Assembly (NCBI GenBank): GCA_910575725.1
Contig: CAJTFE010000012.1
Span: forward strand, 1 to 64,000
Origin: Clostridia bacterium
GTDB taxonomy: Bacteria; Bacillota; Clostridia; Lachnospirales; Lachnospiraceae
DNA: 64,000 nt
Direction: 5' to 3'
Below, piece after piece: positions 24,893-33,853 of the stretch (position 1 is its first letter; each line of letters begins with the position of its first letter). Below the pieces are notes generated by a model that saw only the letters and a program-made list of their open reading frames with translations, had not been told where the DNA came from and searched no databases. The translations under genes and the position numbers were made by a program.

Positions 24893-25239
24893 ATGACCAG
24901 TCATGATTTTATTTTCTGGAATTAGGGCAGGCAATTCAAAACGCCCGTGAGAAACAGAGGATTACAAGAGAGGAATTAGCCGAAGAACTTGGCATTTCCG
25001 CAAGACATTTGCAGTCCATTGAAAAAGAGGGGCAATATCCCAGCTTTCCACTGTTCATTCAGCTTGTGACTATGTTCCACATATCCGTTGACCAATACAT
25101 ACATCCAGAATCTCCGGCAGAAAAATCAACGTTACGCCAACAATTGGATGCACTTTTTGACACGTTTGGTGATTTGGAGCTGACCATCATAGCAGGGATG
25201 GCACAGGGGATATGTAAGGCAAAAGAGCCAGAGGAATAA
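24893..25239 (+). pseudogene. XRE-type regulator with a small frameshift near its start
   Basis: ATG 24893 follows AGGTGGTGAAAAT and reads MTSHDFIFWN, then TAG. A second frame starts immediately (LGQAIQNAREKQRITREELAEELGISARHLQSIEKEG, given in parts) and runs to TAA 25239 with a full XRE helix-turn-helix and a C-terminal tail. The two would join if about four bases near 24922 were restored. It may be a dead regulator of the nearby PadR operon or a sequencing error. Confidence 0.7.
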
Positions 25240-25366
25240 CCTCTGGTTTTCTCTTGCCACATTTCAATAAACTTACTAAACCTTTAAAATTCATTTTCAT
25301 GAGCTATTCCTCCTATCTCAATATGATTAAAAAATCAAATATTTAGCAAGTTATTAACCAGAATCT

Positions 25367-26371
25367 TTAGCAATCCCCTTTAAGATATTTTTCTATTTCC
25401 CGATCAAACTCCGAAATATACTCTTTATCCTGTTTTACTCGAAATATCTCATATTCCTGCTCTGCTTTTTTCATAGCGGTTTCATGTGATATTTACCCTT
25501 TTCCATCCAACACTTCTCGCCGATTATTTATCAAAAACTGATTTGTCTGCTCCACCCAATCTTGCATACTCATTAAAATCTCATCTTCTGCCATCAGTTC
25601 AGCATAATCAATGAACATGGTTACCAGTCTATTTAAACGGGACAATTCCTTTTCATTTAAATAATTTTTGGCAATACCTATATCCCGCTTTAGCACTTTT
25701 CCATCTGATGCATCCTTCCATGTTGTCAACCCCATAGCTGGCTTTTCTGAGTCCGCACGCTCATATATTAATTCAGCCGCTGTCTTTCCAGTAACTGCAA
25801 AATGAAGTTTATTCTGAACAAAGGCATAAAAATTCTTTGTAATTTCACTGTTTTTATCATAATCATAGCTACATTGTTCAAATATATCCGTGATTTTCTG
25901 ATAGGCTCTACGCTCACTTGCCCTAATTTCCCGGATGCGTTCTAATAATTCATCAAAATAATCTTTTCCAAAGGGTTTTCCATTTTTTAACATATCATCA
26001 TTTAACACAAACCCCTTAATAATATACTCTTTTAATGTTTTCGTTGCCCACTGTCGAAATCTAGTGGCCTTTTTTGAATTTACACGATATCCTACAGCAA
26101 TAATCGCATCTAAATTAAAACATTTTACTTTTCGGCTAACATTTCTTCCACCTTCATTTTGAACTACCGAGAAAAACTCGGCAGTTGCCTCTGCATCCAA
26201 CTCTTCTTCTTTATAAATATTTTTCAAATGCAATGAAATATTATCTGCTGTGCAATCAAATAATTCTGCCATTGCTCTTTGCGTCATCCAAAATGTCTCT
26301 TCTTTAAAAATGACATTCACATAAACATTTGTATCCTCTAACTGATATAATATAATCTCATGCTCCTGCAT
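25367..26371 (-). pseudogene. rhuM: RhuM family gene with an in-frame TAA near its end
   Basis: ATG 26371 (ribosome site GAGGTGGG) opens a 292-codon frame that matches RhuM (MTQRAMAELFDCTADNISLHLK in parts, NLDAIIAVGYRVNSKKATRF, MQDWVEQTNQF). It stops at TAA 25495-25493. The same frame continues (ISHETAMKKAEQEYEIFRVKQD, in parts) for 41 codons to TAA 25369-25367, matching the C-terminal tail of the RhuM at 13400. One base change explains it. The shortened protein may still work because only the tail is lost. Confidence 0.8.
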
Positions 26372-26486
26372 AGATACCCACCTCTTCAAATTATAACATA
26401 TTCTTCCATAAAAATAATAGCTCTTATCCATACGGTGTTATATAGTCCATTACACGAATCCAGGTCACAAACCCCACCCGTCCGCC

Positions 26487-26556
26487 TAGTGTTATTTCGT
26501 CCATAATCCCCCATCTTGTCCACAAAATACGGTACAATCAGCACCAAATAACACTA
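26487..26556. repeat. Perfect 11-base inverted repeat, possible element end
   Basis: TAGTGTTATTT (26487-26497) and AAATAACACTA (26546-26556) are perfect inverted repeats 48 bases apart. They lie between the RhuM gene and the uvrB scrap, where the character of the sequence changes. They may be an attachment core or the ends of a small inserted element. Confidence 0.4.
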
Positions 26557-26585
26557 AATAATGCGGTTTTCACCCTATACCCAAA

Positions 26586-26844
26586 TTAGGAGACAAAATA
26601 CTCCACTACATTCTCCGGGAACATCTCCTTGAATTCTCCATAGAGCTGTGCTGCCAACGTCTTGTTGTGGGCTATGACAAGGGTTGGCTTCTGTAATTCC
26701 TGAATGACATTCGCCATCGTAAACGTCTTGCCGGAACCCGTAACCCCTAGTAAAGTCTGGAATCGACTGCCCTCCTTGAAGCCTTTGACCAACTCGGCAA
26801 CGGCCTGCGGGCTTGTAGGGAGCTTGTAATTTAAGCTCCGGCAT
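26586..26844 (-). pseudogene. uvrB: uvrB N-terminal fragment
   Basis: From ATG 26844 the frame reads [12 protein letters not shown]. After a deletion of about 13 bases a shifted frame reads [11 protein letters not shown], then [18 protein letters not shown] (Walker A) and [11 protein letters not shown], where UvrB homology ends. Only about 85 of some 660 residues are left. It is a recombination scrap, and a functional uvrB must lie elsewhere. Confidence 0.85.
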
Positions 26845-27104
26845 AGGAAAACCGTATTTTTGAAACGAAACAACACTGAATACCACCAGCCAAAGGGCAT
26901 AATGGTACTACTGGCACAAAAATCAATTACAAGGGAAATGTAACGCAATATATGGAATCAGTCAATGAAAAGAAACTAAATATAGTGAAGGATATAAAGA
27001 TATGCCTAAAATAAATTCCTTTTGCTTTCTCGTCAATATTCCATTTTCTTTATGAAATCTTCAAAAATATCTTTTATGCTATTGATAGAATCAAATGAAA
27101 GGAC
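26845..27104. other. Intergenic before the LanFEG-type locus
   Basis: About 260 bases without a gene. It should hold the promoter of the ABC transporter operon, but I see no clear -35/-10 pair. Confidence 0.4.
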
Positions 27105-27821
27105 ATGATGATTATGGATATGATTCTGAAAACAACAAACCTCTGTAAAAGCTTCAAAGGGCAGACAGCAGTAAACAATGTCTCTCTGAACATTCAGAAA
27201 AATTCCGTCTACGGATTGCTGGGACCAAATGGAGCAGGCAAATCTACCATTCTTAAAATGCTCACTGGTATTTTGCGCCCTACATCGGGAGAAATTGAGT
27301 TTGACGGTCACGCATGGAACCGCAGCGATTTGCAATCTATTGGCGCATTGATTGAAATGCCGCCCCTATACGAAAATCTGACTGCATACGAAAATCTGAA
27401 AGTGCGAACCCTTGCGCTCGGACTTCCCGATACCCGCATTGAGGAAGTCTTGCGGATTGTTGACCTTACAGACACCCGAAAAAAGAAAGCGGGACATTTT
27501 TCTTTGGGAATGAAACAGCGGCTTGGCATTGCGCTTGCGCTGTTAGCATCACCTAAATTGTTGATTTTAGATGAACCGACAAACGGGTTAGACCCTATTG
27601 GTATTCAAGAGTTACGGGAACTTATCTGTTCTTTCCCGGCGCATGGAATTACAGTAATTTTATCCAGCCATATTTTATCCGAAGTAGAACAGATTGCGGA
27701 ACACATTGGAATTATTTCTGCCGGGAAGCTGGGCTATGAAAGCAAAATAAACAAAGGCACAAGTTTAGAAGAAATTTTTATGCGTGTTGTAGCTGCTAAT
27801 AACGAAAGGTGGAAAAAATAA
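27105..27821 (+). CDS. ABC transporter ATPase, lantibiotic-resistance (LanF/CprA) type
   Basis: 238 residues with Walker A GPNGAGKST, signature FSLGMKQRL and Walker B LLILDEPTNGLD. The Q-loop region reads IEMPPLYENLT, with Glu where most ABC proteins have Gln, a known mark of LanF-type immunity ATPases. It should power two membrane subunits that remove lantibiotics or cationic peptides from the membrane. ATG 27105 has GAAAGGAC upstream; ATG 27108 or 27114 are alternatives. It heads the operon with LanE/LanG-type permeases, RR and HK. Confidence 0.85.
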   Translation: MMIMDMILKTTNLCKSFKGQTAVNNVSLNIQKNSVYGLLGPNGAGKSTILKMLTGILRPTSGEIEFDGHAWNRSDLQSIGALIEMPPLYENLTAYENLKVRTLALGLPDTRIEEVLRIVDLTDTRKKKAGHFSLGMKQRLGIALALLASPKLLILDEPTNGLDPIGIQELRELICSFPAHGITVILSSHILSEVEQIAEHIGIISAGKLGYESKINKGTSLEEIFMRVVAANNERWKK

Positions 27822-28549
27822 TGTTTTATCTTATACATTCTGAATTATTAAAAATGCGTCATACGTTTGCATTTAAGCTATTTGTTGCGGCTCCTATCGT
27901 TACTTTGAGCTTAGGATACATCTTGAGCGGAAAATTTGTTCAGCTTACAGCCTATAATTGGTGGTATATTTTGATACTGCCGATTACGATTGCTATTTGG
28001 TGTGCCAGCTTTATCAGTTGTGAAAAACGCACACAGTATCAGAATATTCTCTGCTTATCTGTTGACAGGAAGAAAATCTGGATTGGCAAGCTGTTTGCGG
28101 CTGCCTTGCTGCTTTTATTAACCAATTTTGTAATGTGGGGCGGCTGTACGCTCTTTGGTGTTTTTACCGTAATGAACATTGACCCGCTTAATGGGTTTTT
28201 CGGCTGTATGTTATTGTTTCTTGTTTACCTTTGGCAGCTTCCGCTTATTATGTGGCTTGCGAAAAAAACAAATTATCTGACCGCTGTACTAATTTCCTTT
28301 AGCTGCAGCATTTTATCCACGCTTGGAGCAGAAAGCGATTTGTTTTATCTCAATCCATTTGCCATTCCAGCACGCATTGTATGCCCCTTTTTCAAAATGC
28401 ATCCTAACGGTATTCCTATTGAAAATGGTTCCTTTCTGCTGAATACTGGAACGGTCATTCCTGCCGCTTTGTTTAGCTTGATTTTGGCGGTATTGTGTTT
28501 TTTGCTTACAGCATGGCTTTTCAGTAAAGGAGACAGAACACATGATTGA
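27821..28549 (+). CDS. ABC permease, lantibiotic-resistance (LanE/CprB) type
   Basis: 242 residues with six predicted membrane helices, typical of LanE/MutE permeases (SELLKMRHTFAFKLFVAAP at the start). The ATG overlaps the ATPase stop by one base (TAATG), so expression is coupled; the in-frame codon at 27809 is not used. It pairs with the next permease. Confidence 0.8.
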   Translation: MFYLIHSELLKMRHTFAFKLFVAAPIVTLSLGYILSGKFVQLTAYNWWYILILPITIAIWCASFISCEKRTQYQNILCLSVDRKKIWIGKLFAAALLLLLTNFVMWGGCTLFGVFTVMNIDPLNGFFGCMLLFLVYLWQLPLIMWLAKKTNYLTAVLISFSCSILSTLGAESDLFYLNPFAIPARIVCPFFKMHPNGIPIENGSFLLNTGTVIPAALFSLILAVLCFLLTAWLFSKGDRTHD

Positions 28550-29294
28550 GTTATACCATTATCTAAAAAGCGATTTTTACAAGCTGCGCAATTCTTCGTT
28601 CTTTTGGGTACATGTTTTATTCCCATTTCTGGGAGCAGCACTTGTTTTACTGTATGCGGCATTTGCGGCTGTAAACGATATAAACAAAACTGCGGTATTC
28701 TTTCAGCTTTTCGCAATCGCATATCCTTTTGTTATTAGTATCGTTTGTGAGATTATCGCAGGACAGGAAAACCGGGCTGGGCATTATCAGAATATTTTAG
28801 TGCTGCGTTCCAAAACGAAAGTTATTTTGTCTAAATTCCTGTTACTGATTGCCACCGGATTGCTTGCAGTATTATTGGGCATATTTCTATTTACTTTGTT
28901 GCTTCCGGCAACAGGAACAAAGCTGCTTTTGCCCATATCATCCCTTGTATTACCGGCTCTGACCTTGTGGAGCAGTAATATACTGCTATATGCGCTTTCC
29001 ATTATCTTGGCATTTCGGTTTGGAAGAACGATCTGCATAGGAACGGGAGCTATTGGCAGTTTATTAGCTGCGTTGCTCCAAACAGGCCTAGGTACAGGCT
29101 TGTGGTTTGTGCTGCCATATGGCTTTGGAATACGTCTTAGTAATTTTGCGCTTCAATTTGCCTTGCAGGATTTACCTGCTGTTAGTGCAGAACTTAAATT
29201 TGGGATAAGCATGTGTGCGGGCATGACAGTTTTGTTTATTGTAATTTTGCTCGTGTGGTTTTTGCGGTACGAGGGAAAGTGTACAAATGAGTGA
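28542..29294 (+). CDS. ABC permease, lantibiotic-resistance (LanG/CprC) type
   Basis: 250 residues with six predicted membrane helices, LanG/MutG type. It overlaps the previous permease by 8 bases. Together the three genes form a transporter that protects against antimicrobial peptides, as in C. difficile CprABC. Confidence 0.8.
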   Translation: MIELYHYLKSDFYKLRNSSFFWVHVLFPFLGAALVLLYAAFAAVNDINKTAVFFQLFAIAYPFVISIVCEIIAGQENRAGHYQNILVLRSKTKVILSKFLLLIATGLLAVLLGIFLFTLLLPATGTKLLLPISSLVLPALTLWSSNILLYALSIILAFRFGRTICIGTGAIGSLLAALLQTGLGTGLWFVLPYGFGIRLSNFALQFALQDLPAVSAELKFGISMCAGMTVLFIVILLVWFLRYEGKCTNE

Positions 29295-29308
29295 TGAGAT
29301 GATATTAT

Positions 29309-29458
29309 ATGGGTTGTTTGGGAAATGTGATATGGTTCCTGTGCGGAGGATTATGGCAGGGCTTGGCATGGACAATATCGGGCATTTTTTGGTGCATAAC
29401 CATTATTGGAATACCGATTGGGCGGCAATGTTTCAAATTTACTGCTCTTAGTAAATGA
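29309..29458 (+). CDS. Short YccF-domain membrane protein
   Basis: 49 residues, MGCLGNVIWFLCGGLWQG ... CITIIGIPIGRQCFKFTAL, a single copy of the YccF motif (LGNxIW, CITIIGIPxGxQCFK). Usual YccF proteins have two copies and over 100 residues, so this one is shorter but complete with its own ATG and TGA. It sits between the permease and the response regulator in the same orientation, so it is part of the operon. A membrane helper role is a guess. Confidence 0.65.
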   Translation: MGCLGNVIWFLCGGLWQGLAWTISGIFWCITIIGIPIGRQCFKFTALSK

Positions 29459-29479
29459 AGCCTGACAGGAGGGATTGAT

Positions 29480-30139
29480 ATGGCAAATATATTAGTTGTT
29501 GATGATGAAAACCCAATGCTGCAATTGATAAAGCGCATTCTCGAAAAAGACGCCCATACCGTAACACTTCAAGCAAATGCAAAAGCCGTTCTTGATTTGG
29601 ATTTCAGACGATATGATTTGATTTTGCTGGATATTATGATGCCGGATATGGACGGTTTTGAATTATGCGATCAAATCCGTTCCCTTGTGGACTGCCCTAT
29701 TATTTTCTTGACTGCAAAAACACAGGAAAGCGATATTGTTCGTGGTTTGGGAATTGGCGGCGACGATTACATCACAAAGCCTTTTGGTACAAATGAATTG
29801 CTTGCCCGTGTAAATGCGCATTTACGCAGAGATACCAGAGAAAAGAAATATGCCATATCCATTTCGGGCATTATCTTTCACATCAACGCAAAGGAAACGG
29901 AAGTTAATGGGAATAAACTCCCTCTAACCAAAAGTGAGTATGAAATATGTGAATACTTGGCTTTGCACCGGGGACAGGTTTTTTCAAAGGAGCAGATTTA
30001 TGAAGCTGTTTTTGGTTTTGAGGGAGAAAGTGACGATAGTGTGATAGCCACTCATGTAAAAAATATTCGCAGTAAGTTAGCGGCTGTCAAATTATCCCCT
30101 ATTGAAACGGTTTGGGGGGTGGGTTATAAATGGGAGTAA
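29480..30139 (+). CDS. OmpR-family response regulator (CprR/NisR type)
   Basis: 219 residues: receiver domain with acidic DDEN, phospho-acceptor Asp in LLDIMMPDMDG, FLTAKT and TKPF, then an OmpR winged helix (LTKSEYEICEYLA ... VIATHVKNIRSKL, GVGYKWE). ATG 29480 follows AGGAGGGATTGAT. It overlaps the kinase start by 10 bases. It most likely activates the LanFEG-type operon when the kinase senses a peptide. Confidence 0.9.
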   Translation: MANILVVDDENPMLQLIKRILEKDAHTVTLQANAKAVLDLDFRRYDLILLDIMMPDMDGFELCDQIRSLVDCPIIFLTAKTQESDIVRGLGIGGDDYITKPFGTNELLARVNAHLRRDTREKKYAISISGIIFHINAKETEVNGNKLPLTKSEYEICEYLALHRGQVFSKEQIYEAVFGFEGESDDSVIATHVKNIRSKLAAVKLSPIETVWGVGYKWE

Positions 30140-31485
30140 AAAAACTGCGTTCTATCTTCATGCGGTATATATTCACTGTTGCCGGAGGTATCCTTTTCAT
30201 TATTGCCGTTAATGTTGGTCTATATATGCTCTGTATAAATACAGAAGTCATTATTCCTGCCATGAATATTGAGGATAGGATTGCTGACGCAGCAGAAAAA
30301 ATACAGGCAGATAAATTATTTGATACAGCCGACATTCCCAGCTTTTGCGATTATGGCGTTTATTCTCCCACAGGTGCGTTCCGGTACGGTTCTTTATCAG
30401 AAGATACCGCCGACACCTTTTGGGAAAAAGCTGCCACAAACGGAAAGAATATAATTCACCCATACCGTGTTCGGATTGTTGACCGTGGGGACGAAGTCAT
30501 TCTTTTGCGTTACCGTTTGACTTCACAATTCAGCAATCCAGTGCTTCGGCGGATATGCCCCACATCCGACTTTTGCCTTGTCGGGCTGATAATAATTGAG
30601 ACTATCGTTTTGCTGCTCCTTGTTTCTCATTGGTTTGGGAAATATACGGGCAGGAAAATTGAGAAACTGCTTATTGTAACCCAGAAAATTGAGAAGCAGG
30701 ATTTGGATTTTAAGATTGAAAGCAGTGGCATATTTGAAGTAGACCGCGCTTTATCCGCATTAGAACACTTGAAACAGGCACTAAAAAATTCACTTGCCGA
30801 ACAATGGCAAGCCGATAAATTACGGCAGGAACAGATTTCAGCTTTGGCACATGATTTGAAAACACCATTGACTATTATCCGTGGAAATACGGAGCTGCTG
30901 TATGATACGATACTTGCCGATAATCAGAAAGAATGTGCGGACTATATTGAGGGCAGCGTTGTTCAAATGCAGGATTATGTTGAAACGCTGATTGACATGA
31001 CAAAAGCAAAAGAGAATTTTTCTTTTCGCCGTGAAAATGTAAAATTATCTTTCTTATTGCAGGAAATTCATACACAGGCAAAAGGTTTGTGTGCTGTAAA
31101 AAATATTCATTTGGAATGGAGGGAGAATGTTGATCGGGAATATATCTTTGCAGACAGTGAACAACTGATAAGAGGTTTTGCAAATGTTCTTTCAAATGCA
31201 ATAGAATATACGCCGGCAGGAAAAACTGTTTTCTTTGAAGTGTATGAAAAAGATAATTCAATCCTATGTTCTATCACTGATATGGGAAGCGGTTTTTCTC
31301 CCGAAGCGTTAAAACATGCGGCCGAACTTTTTTTTATGGGCGAACAAAGCAGACATTCCAAATCACATTATGGAATAGGTCTTTATGTAGCAGACTCCAT
31401 AATAGCCCAACATGGCGGACAGCTTATTTTAAGCAACTCTGAAAAGACTGGCGGCGCACAGGTTATAATCAAAATTCCATATTGA
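30130..31485 (+). CDS. Sensor histidine kinase (CprK/NisK type)
   Basis: 451 residues: a membrane helix near 12-35, an extracellular domain of about 120 residues, a second membrane helix near 160-175, then the H-box LAHDLKTPLT, N-box NVLSNAIEYT and an ATP-binding G-box near GIGLYVADSI. The size and arrangement match NisK-like kinases that detect lantibiotics. A strong terminator follows at 31492. Confidence 0.9.
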   Translation: MGVKKLRSIFMRYIFTVAGGILFIIAVNVGLYMLCINTEVIIPAMNIEDRIADAAEKIQADKLFDTADIPSFCDYGVYSPTGAFRYGSLSEDTADTFWEKAATNGKNIIHPYRVRIVDRGDEVILLRYRLTSQFSNPVLRRICPTSDFCLVGLIIIETIVLLLLVSHWFGKYTGRKIEKLLIVTQKIEKQDLDFKIESSGIFEVDRALSALEHLKQALKNSLAEQWQADKLRQEQISALAHDLKTPLTIIRGNTELLYDTILADNQKECADYIEGSVVQMQDYVETLIDMTKAKENFSFRRENVKLSFLLQEIHTQAKGLCAVKNIHLEWRENVDREYIFADSEQLIRGFANVLSNAIEYTPAGKTVFFEVYEKDNSILCSITDMGSGFSPEALKHAAELFFMGEQSRHSKSHYGIGLYVADSIIAQHGGQLILSNSEKTGGAQVIIKIPY

Positions 31486-31491
31486 TCTTTT

Positions 31492-31517
31492 GGGCGGCTT
31501 TCGAGCCGTCCTTTTTT
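31492..31517 (+). terminator. Terminator of the LanFEG-RK operon
   Basis: GGGCGGCT, loop TTCG, AGCCGTCC and a run of six Ts, 7 bases after the kinase stop. A textbook rho-independent terminator. Confidence 0.9.
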
Positions 31518-31681
31518 CAAATCTTTATAAAATCCACAAAATTAGCAGTTAACATATTAATAAACAATAGAAATACAACCTGCCACATGACGGCAATAGA
31601 AAAATGTCAAGCAGCCGTATTCCCACCACATTTTCTGGTTTAAACAGAAAGGCAAATAAAAAGATAATGGTCTCGTGATTA

Positions 31682-32506
31682 CTAAAAAGCTTTCAGCCCT
31701 TCCACAATCCCCTTCGCAAGTTCTCCGGCAAGCTTCTCCTGATATTCTTCCGACATCAGCTGATTCCTTTCATTATAATTGGAAAGATAACCTATTTCTA
31801 CCAACACAGCAGGAACTGTTGTATTCTTCAGGATATAATAATTGGCAGGTTTTATATTCCTTGAAACAATATTTCTGCCCTCTTCTATTGTTTCCATAAT
31901 CTTTTCAGCATAATGTTTCCCTTCCTCCCCACTCTTACAGTAATAACATTCCAAACCATATATCGAACTGTCTTTTTCATAATAATTGCAGTGAATACTT
32001 ATAAAAAGATCTGCCTTTTCCCTATTTGCAATCTGTACCCGTTCTTCAAGTTTCATAAAAATATCTTTATCCCTGGTAAGACCCACCTGGATTCCCTGAT
32101 CCTCCAACAGTTCCTTTAATTTCAGGACAACAGCAAGGTTGATCTCCTTCTCTGTTGCCGCCTGTTCCACTGTTCCCCCATCTTCCCCGCCGTGTCCGGC
32201 ATCCAGGACAACCATATGATTTTCTTCCCCCAAAAGGTCTGCGTCCAATTCATCTTCCTCTGCACCGGATATTGTTTCCCGAATAGCATCCGCCTTTTGG
32301 GTGCTGCTCTCATTCTCATTCCTGCGGAAAAAATCCCGGATATACAAACAGCCGCAGATCATTAGCAGAATCATAACTGCCAGGACAGCCGCCATAATTC
32401 CCCGGACGGTATAGGCTATGACCTTACGCCTCCTTCTGGCAATCTTCTTGCTTCTTTTTCTTTGATTCTCTGTCTTCCAGGCTGGCTGTCTTCTCTTTTG
32501 CACCAT
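31682..32506 (-). CDS. N-acetylmuramoyl-L-alanine amidase (CwlD type)
   Basis: 274 residues: basic N-terminus, a membrane anchor near 33-53 (VRGIMAAVLAVMILLMI), a linker, then an amidase_3 domain with VVLDAGHGGEDGG (zinc His and Glu), SIHCNYY and VLVEIGYLSN (catalytic Glu). It cuts the MurNAc-Ala bond of peptidoglycan. CwlD makes muramic lactam in spore cortex, but the exact role here is not provable. ATG 32506; a monocistronic gene. Confidence 0.85.
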   Translation of the reverse strand: MVQKRRQPAWKTENQRKRSKKIARRRRKVIAYTVRGIMAAVLAVMILLMICGCLYIRDFFRRNENESSTQKADAIRETISGAEEDELDADLLGEENHMVVLDAGHGGEDGGTVEQAATEKEINLAVVLKLKELLEDQGIQVGLTRDKDIFMKLEERVQIANREKADLFISIHCNYYEKDSSIYGLECYYCKSGEEGKHYAEKIMETIEEGRNIVSRNIKPANYYILKNTTVPAVLVEIGYLSNYNERNQLMSEEYQEKLAGELAKGIVEGLKAF

Positions 32507-32552
32507 ACTTGCTCCTACATTCTGTTCCTTTGGGATATTGACAATATACCAG

Positions 32553-32613
32553 CTGCAAAAAACTGCCCTCTCCTGACAAGGGTTTTCTCCTTATCAAAAG
32601 AGGGCAGGCAATG
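32553..32613 (-). terminator. Terminator of the lipoprotein gene
   Basis: On minus, CCTGCCCTCT pairs with AGAGGGCAG around an internal hairpin (GATAAGG/CCTTGTC), and a T run (TTTTTTGC) follows. It directly follows the TGA at 32616, supporting that the real end of the lipoprotein gene is there and not at the in-frame TAA 140 bases before. Confidence 0.75.
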
Positions 32614-32615
32614 GC

Positions 32616-33215
32616 TCAGGCCACTTTTACAATACAAATCTGGGTTGCTTTCAGTCCGCTGCCGGAAGAACTTCCCCATACCCGAATGAACTGTCCGGAT
32701 GCCAGATCTGCCGCTGCTGCCTCTGACATTTCAGATCTGGCCCCTCCATCTTAGATCGTTTGTATAGCAAACAGGGTATTTTCATCGTATGTAACCGCAA
32801 TCTTGTTAAACTCAGAATCATCCCCGCTTCCGGGAACCGCTATGATATCACCGCCATTATCCGACTTTGCTGTAATGGCCTCTACCACGGTAAGCTGCCC
32901 ATCCTTCAGCTCTTTGATATCCCCTTCCAGATTGGGATTACTGTCCACCCATTCTGCAGATGTGCCAGACGTACCTTGGCTTTGTGCTTCCGGTGATTCC
33001 GGTTCATTCCCGGTGCCGGTTCCTTCTGCATCCGCTTCCGGTTCCGGAGCAGAAACATCGTCCTCTGTATCATCCTCCGGGATCGGCTCGCCCTGAACCA
33101 CCTGTGGTTCCTGGGTATCTGATGCCTCCGCCTTCTTTCCGCAGGCACATACCGCAAGGCTCAGGATGAACAGCACCCCTGTCAATAAGAGCATTTTTCC
33201 TGTTTTCTTTTTCAT
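32616..33215 (-). pseudogene. Secreted lipoprotein gene with an in-frame TAA
   Basis: ATG 33215 begins a lipoprotein signal peptide (KKKTGKMLLLTGVLFILSLAVC in parts, lipobox Cys near residue 24) and a long acidic, Pro/Glu-rich linker, then a small domain (DGQLTVVEAITAKS). TAA at 32753-32751 stops the open frame. The same frame continues DGGARSEMSEAAAADLASG, RVWGSSSG ... LKATQICIVKVA to TGA 32616 and then the terminator. The extra 44 codons are clearly coding-like. It is a nonsense pseudogene or is read through. Function unknown. Confidence 0.7.
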
Positions 33216-33335
33216 GTTGTTCTCCTCTCCTATAAAATTCAATCCACAGCTTATCCAGTATTTCTGCGGATTCTTGTCCATCCTATCAGAGCAGTCTCTA
33301 AAAGGTCTCTAAAACATCTTAATAAAGAATGAACT

Positions 33336-33608
33336 TCATTTATTATTGCTCCATTGACCGATTTTGAGAAGCCTTTCGCAAAAAAGAATCGGACACGTCA
33401 CATGGTTTCGTATGTTTCTGCACACGGAAAGGCCGTCCATACCGGGCATATTGATATCCATCAGAATCAGATCCGGCTGCATCTGTGCTTTTTGAATCGC
33501 TTCCTTCCCGTTATAAGCGGTCAAAACATCATACGCTTCGGAAAAATAACTTCTCATCATATCCACAATTCCCTGCTCATCATCCACAATCAATAATTTC
33601 CTTTTCAT
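33336..33608 (-). pseudogene. Response regulator receiver fragment
   Basis: ATG 33608 (ribosome site GAAGGTGG) reads KRKLLIVDDEQGIVDMM, LILMDINMPGMDG (phospho-acceptor Asp) and CPILF, where the family sequence ends; then 14 odd codons to TAA. The rest of the receiver (Thr, Lys) and the output domain are gone, and no kinase gene is next to it. The gene upstream of the lipoprotein may once have controlled it. Confidence 0.75.
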
Positions 33609-33617
33609 ACGTTCCAC

Positions 33618-33853
33618 CTTCTACAGAGATTTTTTATTATATCACAGAAATCTCAAAGAATTCTCAACTGTCATAAAAAGGTACGGAAATCAATTTTCAA
33701 GGATACTGTGAGGAAGATTGAAAAGTTGTGGTTTTCCTTATTTCTTAAACGGGGAAATTTAGAAAATGCCTTTGACTTTACCCTTACGGTAACTTTCCAG
33801 TCCGTATGAAATACTCAGCCGCCTAAAAAAACTCCCTTTTCGGAAAAATGTCT
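33618..33853. other. Intergenic without a gene
   Basis: About 235 bases. It holds a short palindrome TTACCcttacGGTAA at about 33780 but no supported promoter. Confidence 0.35.

Noticed and set aside
33766-33800. MerR-like operator TTGACT with TTACCcttacGGTAA
   Set aside because: No -10 at a suitable distance and no MerR gene nearby; the palindrome has only 5-base arms.
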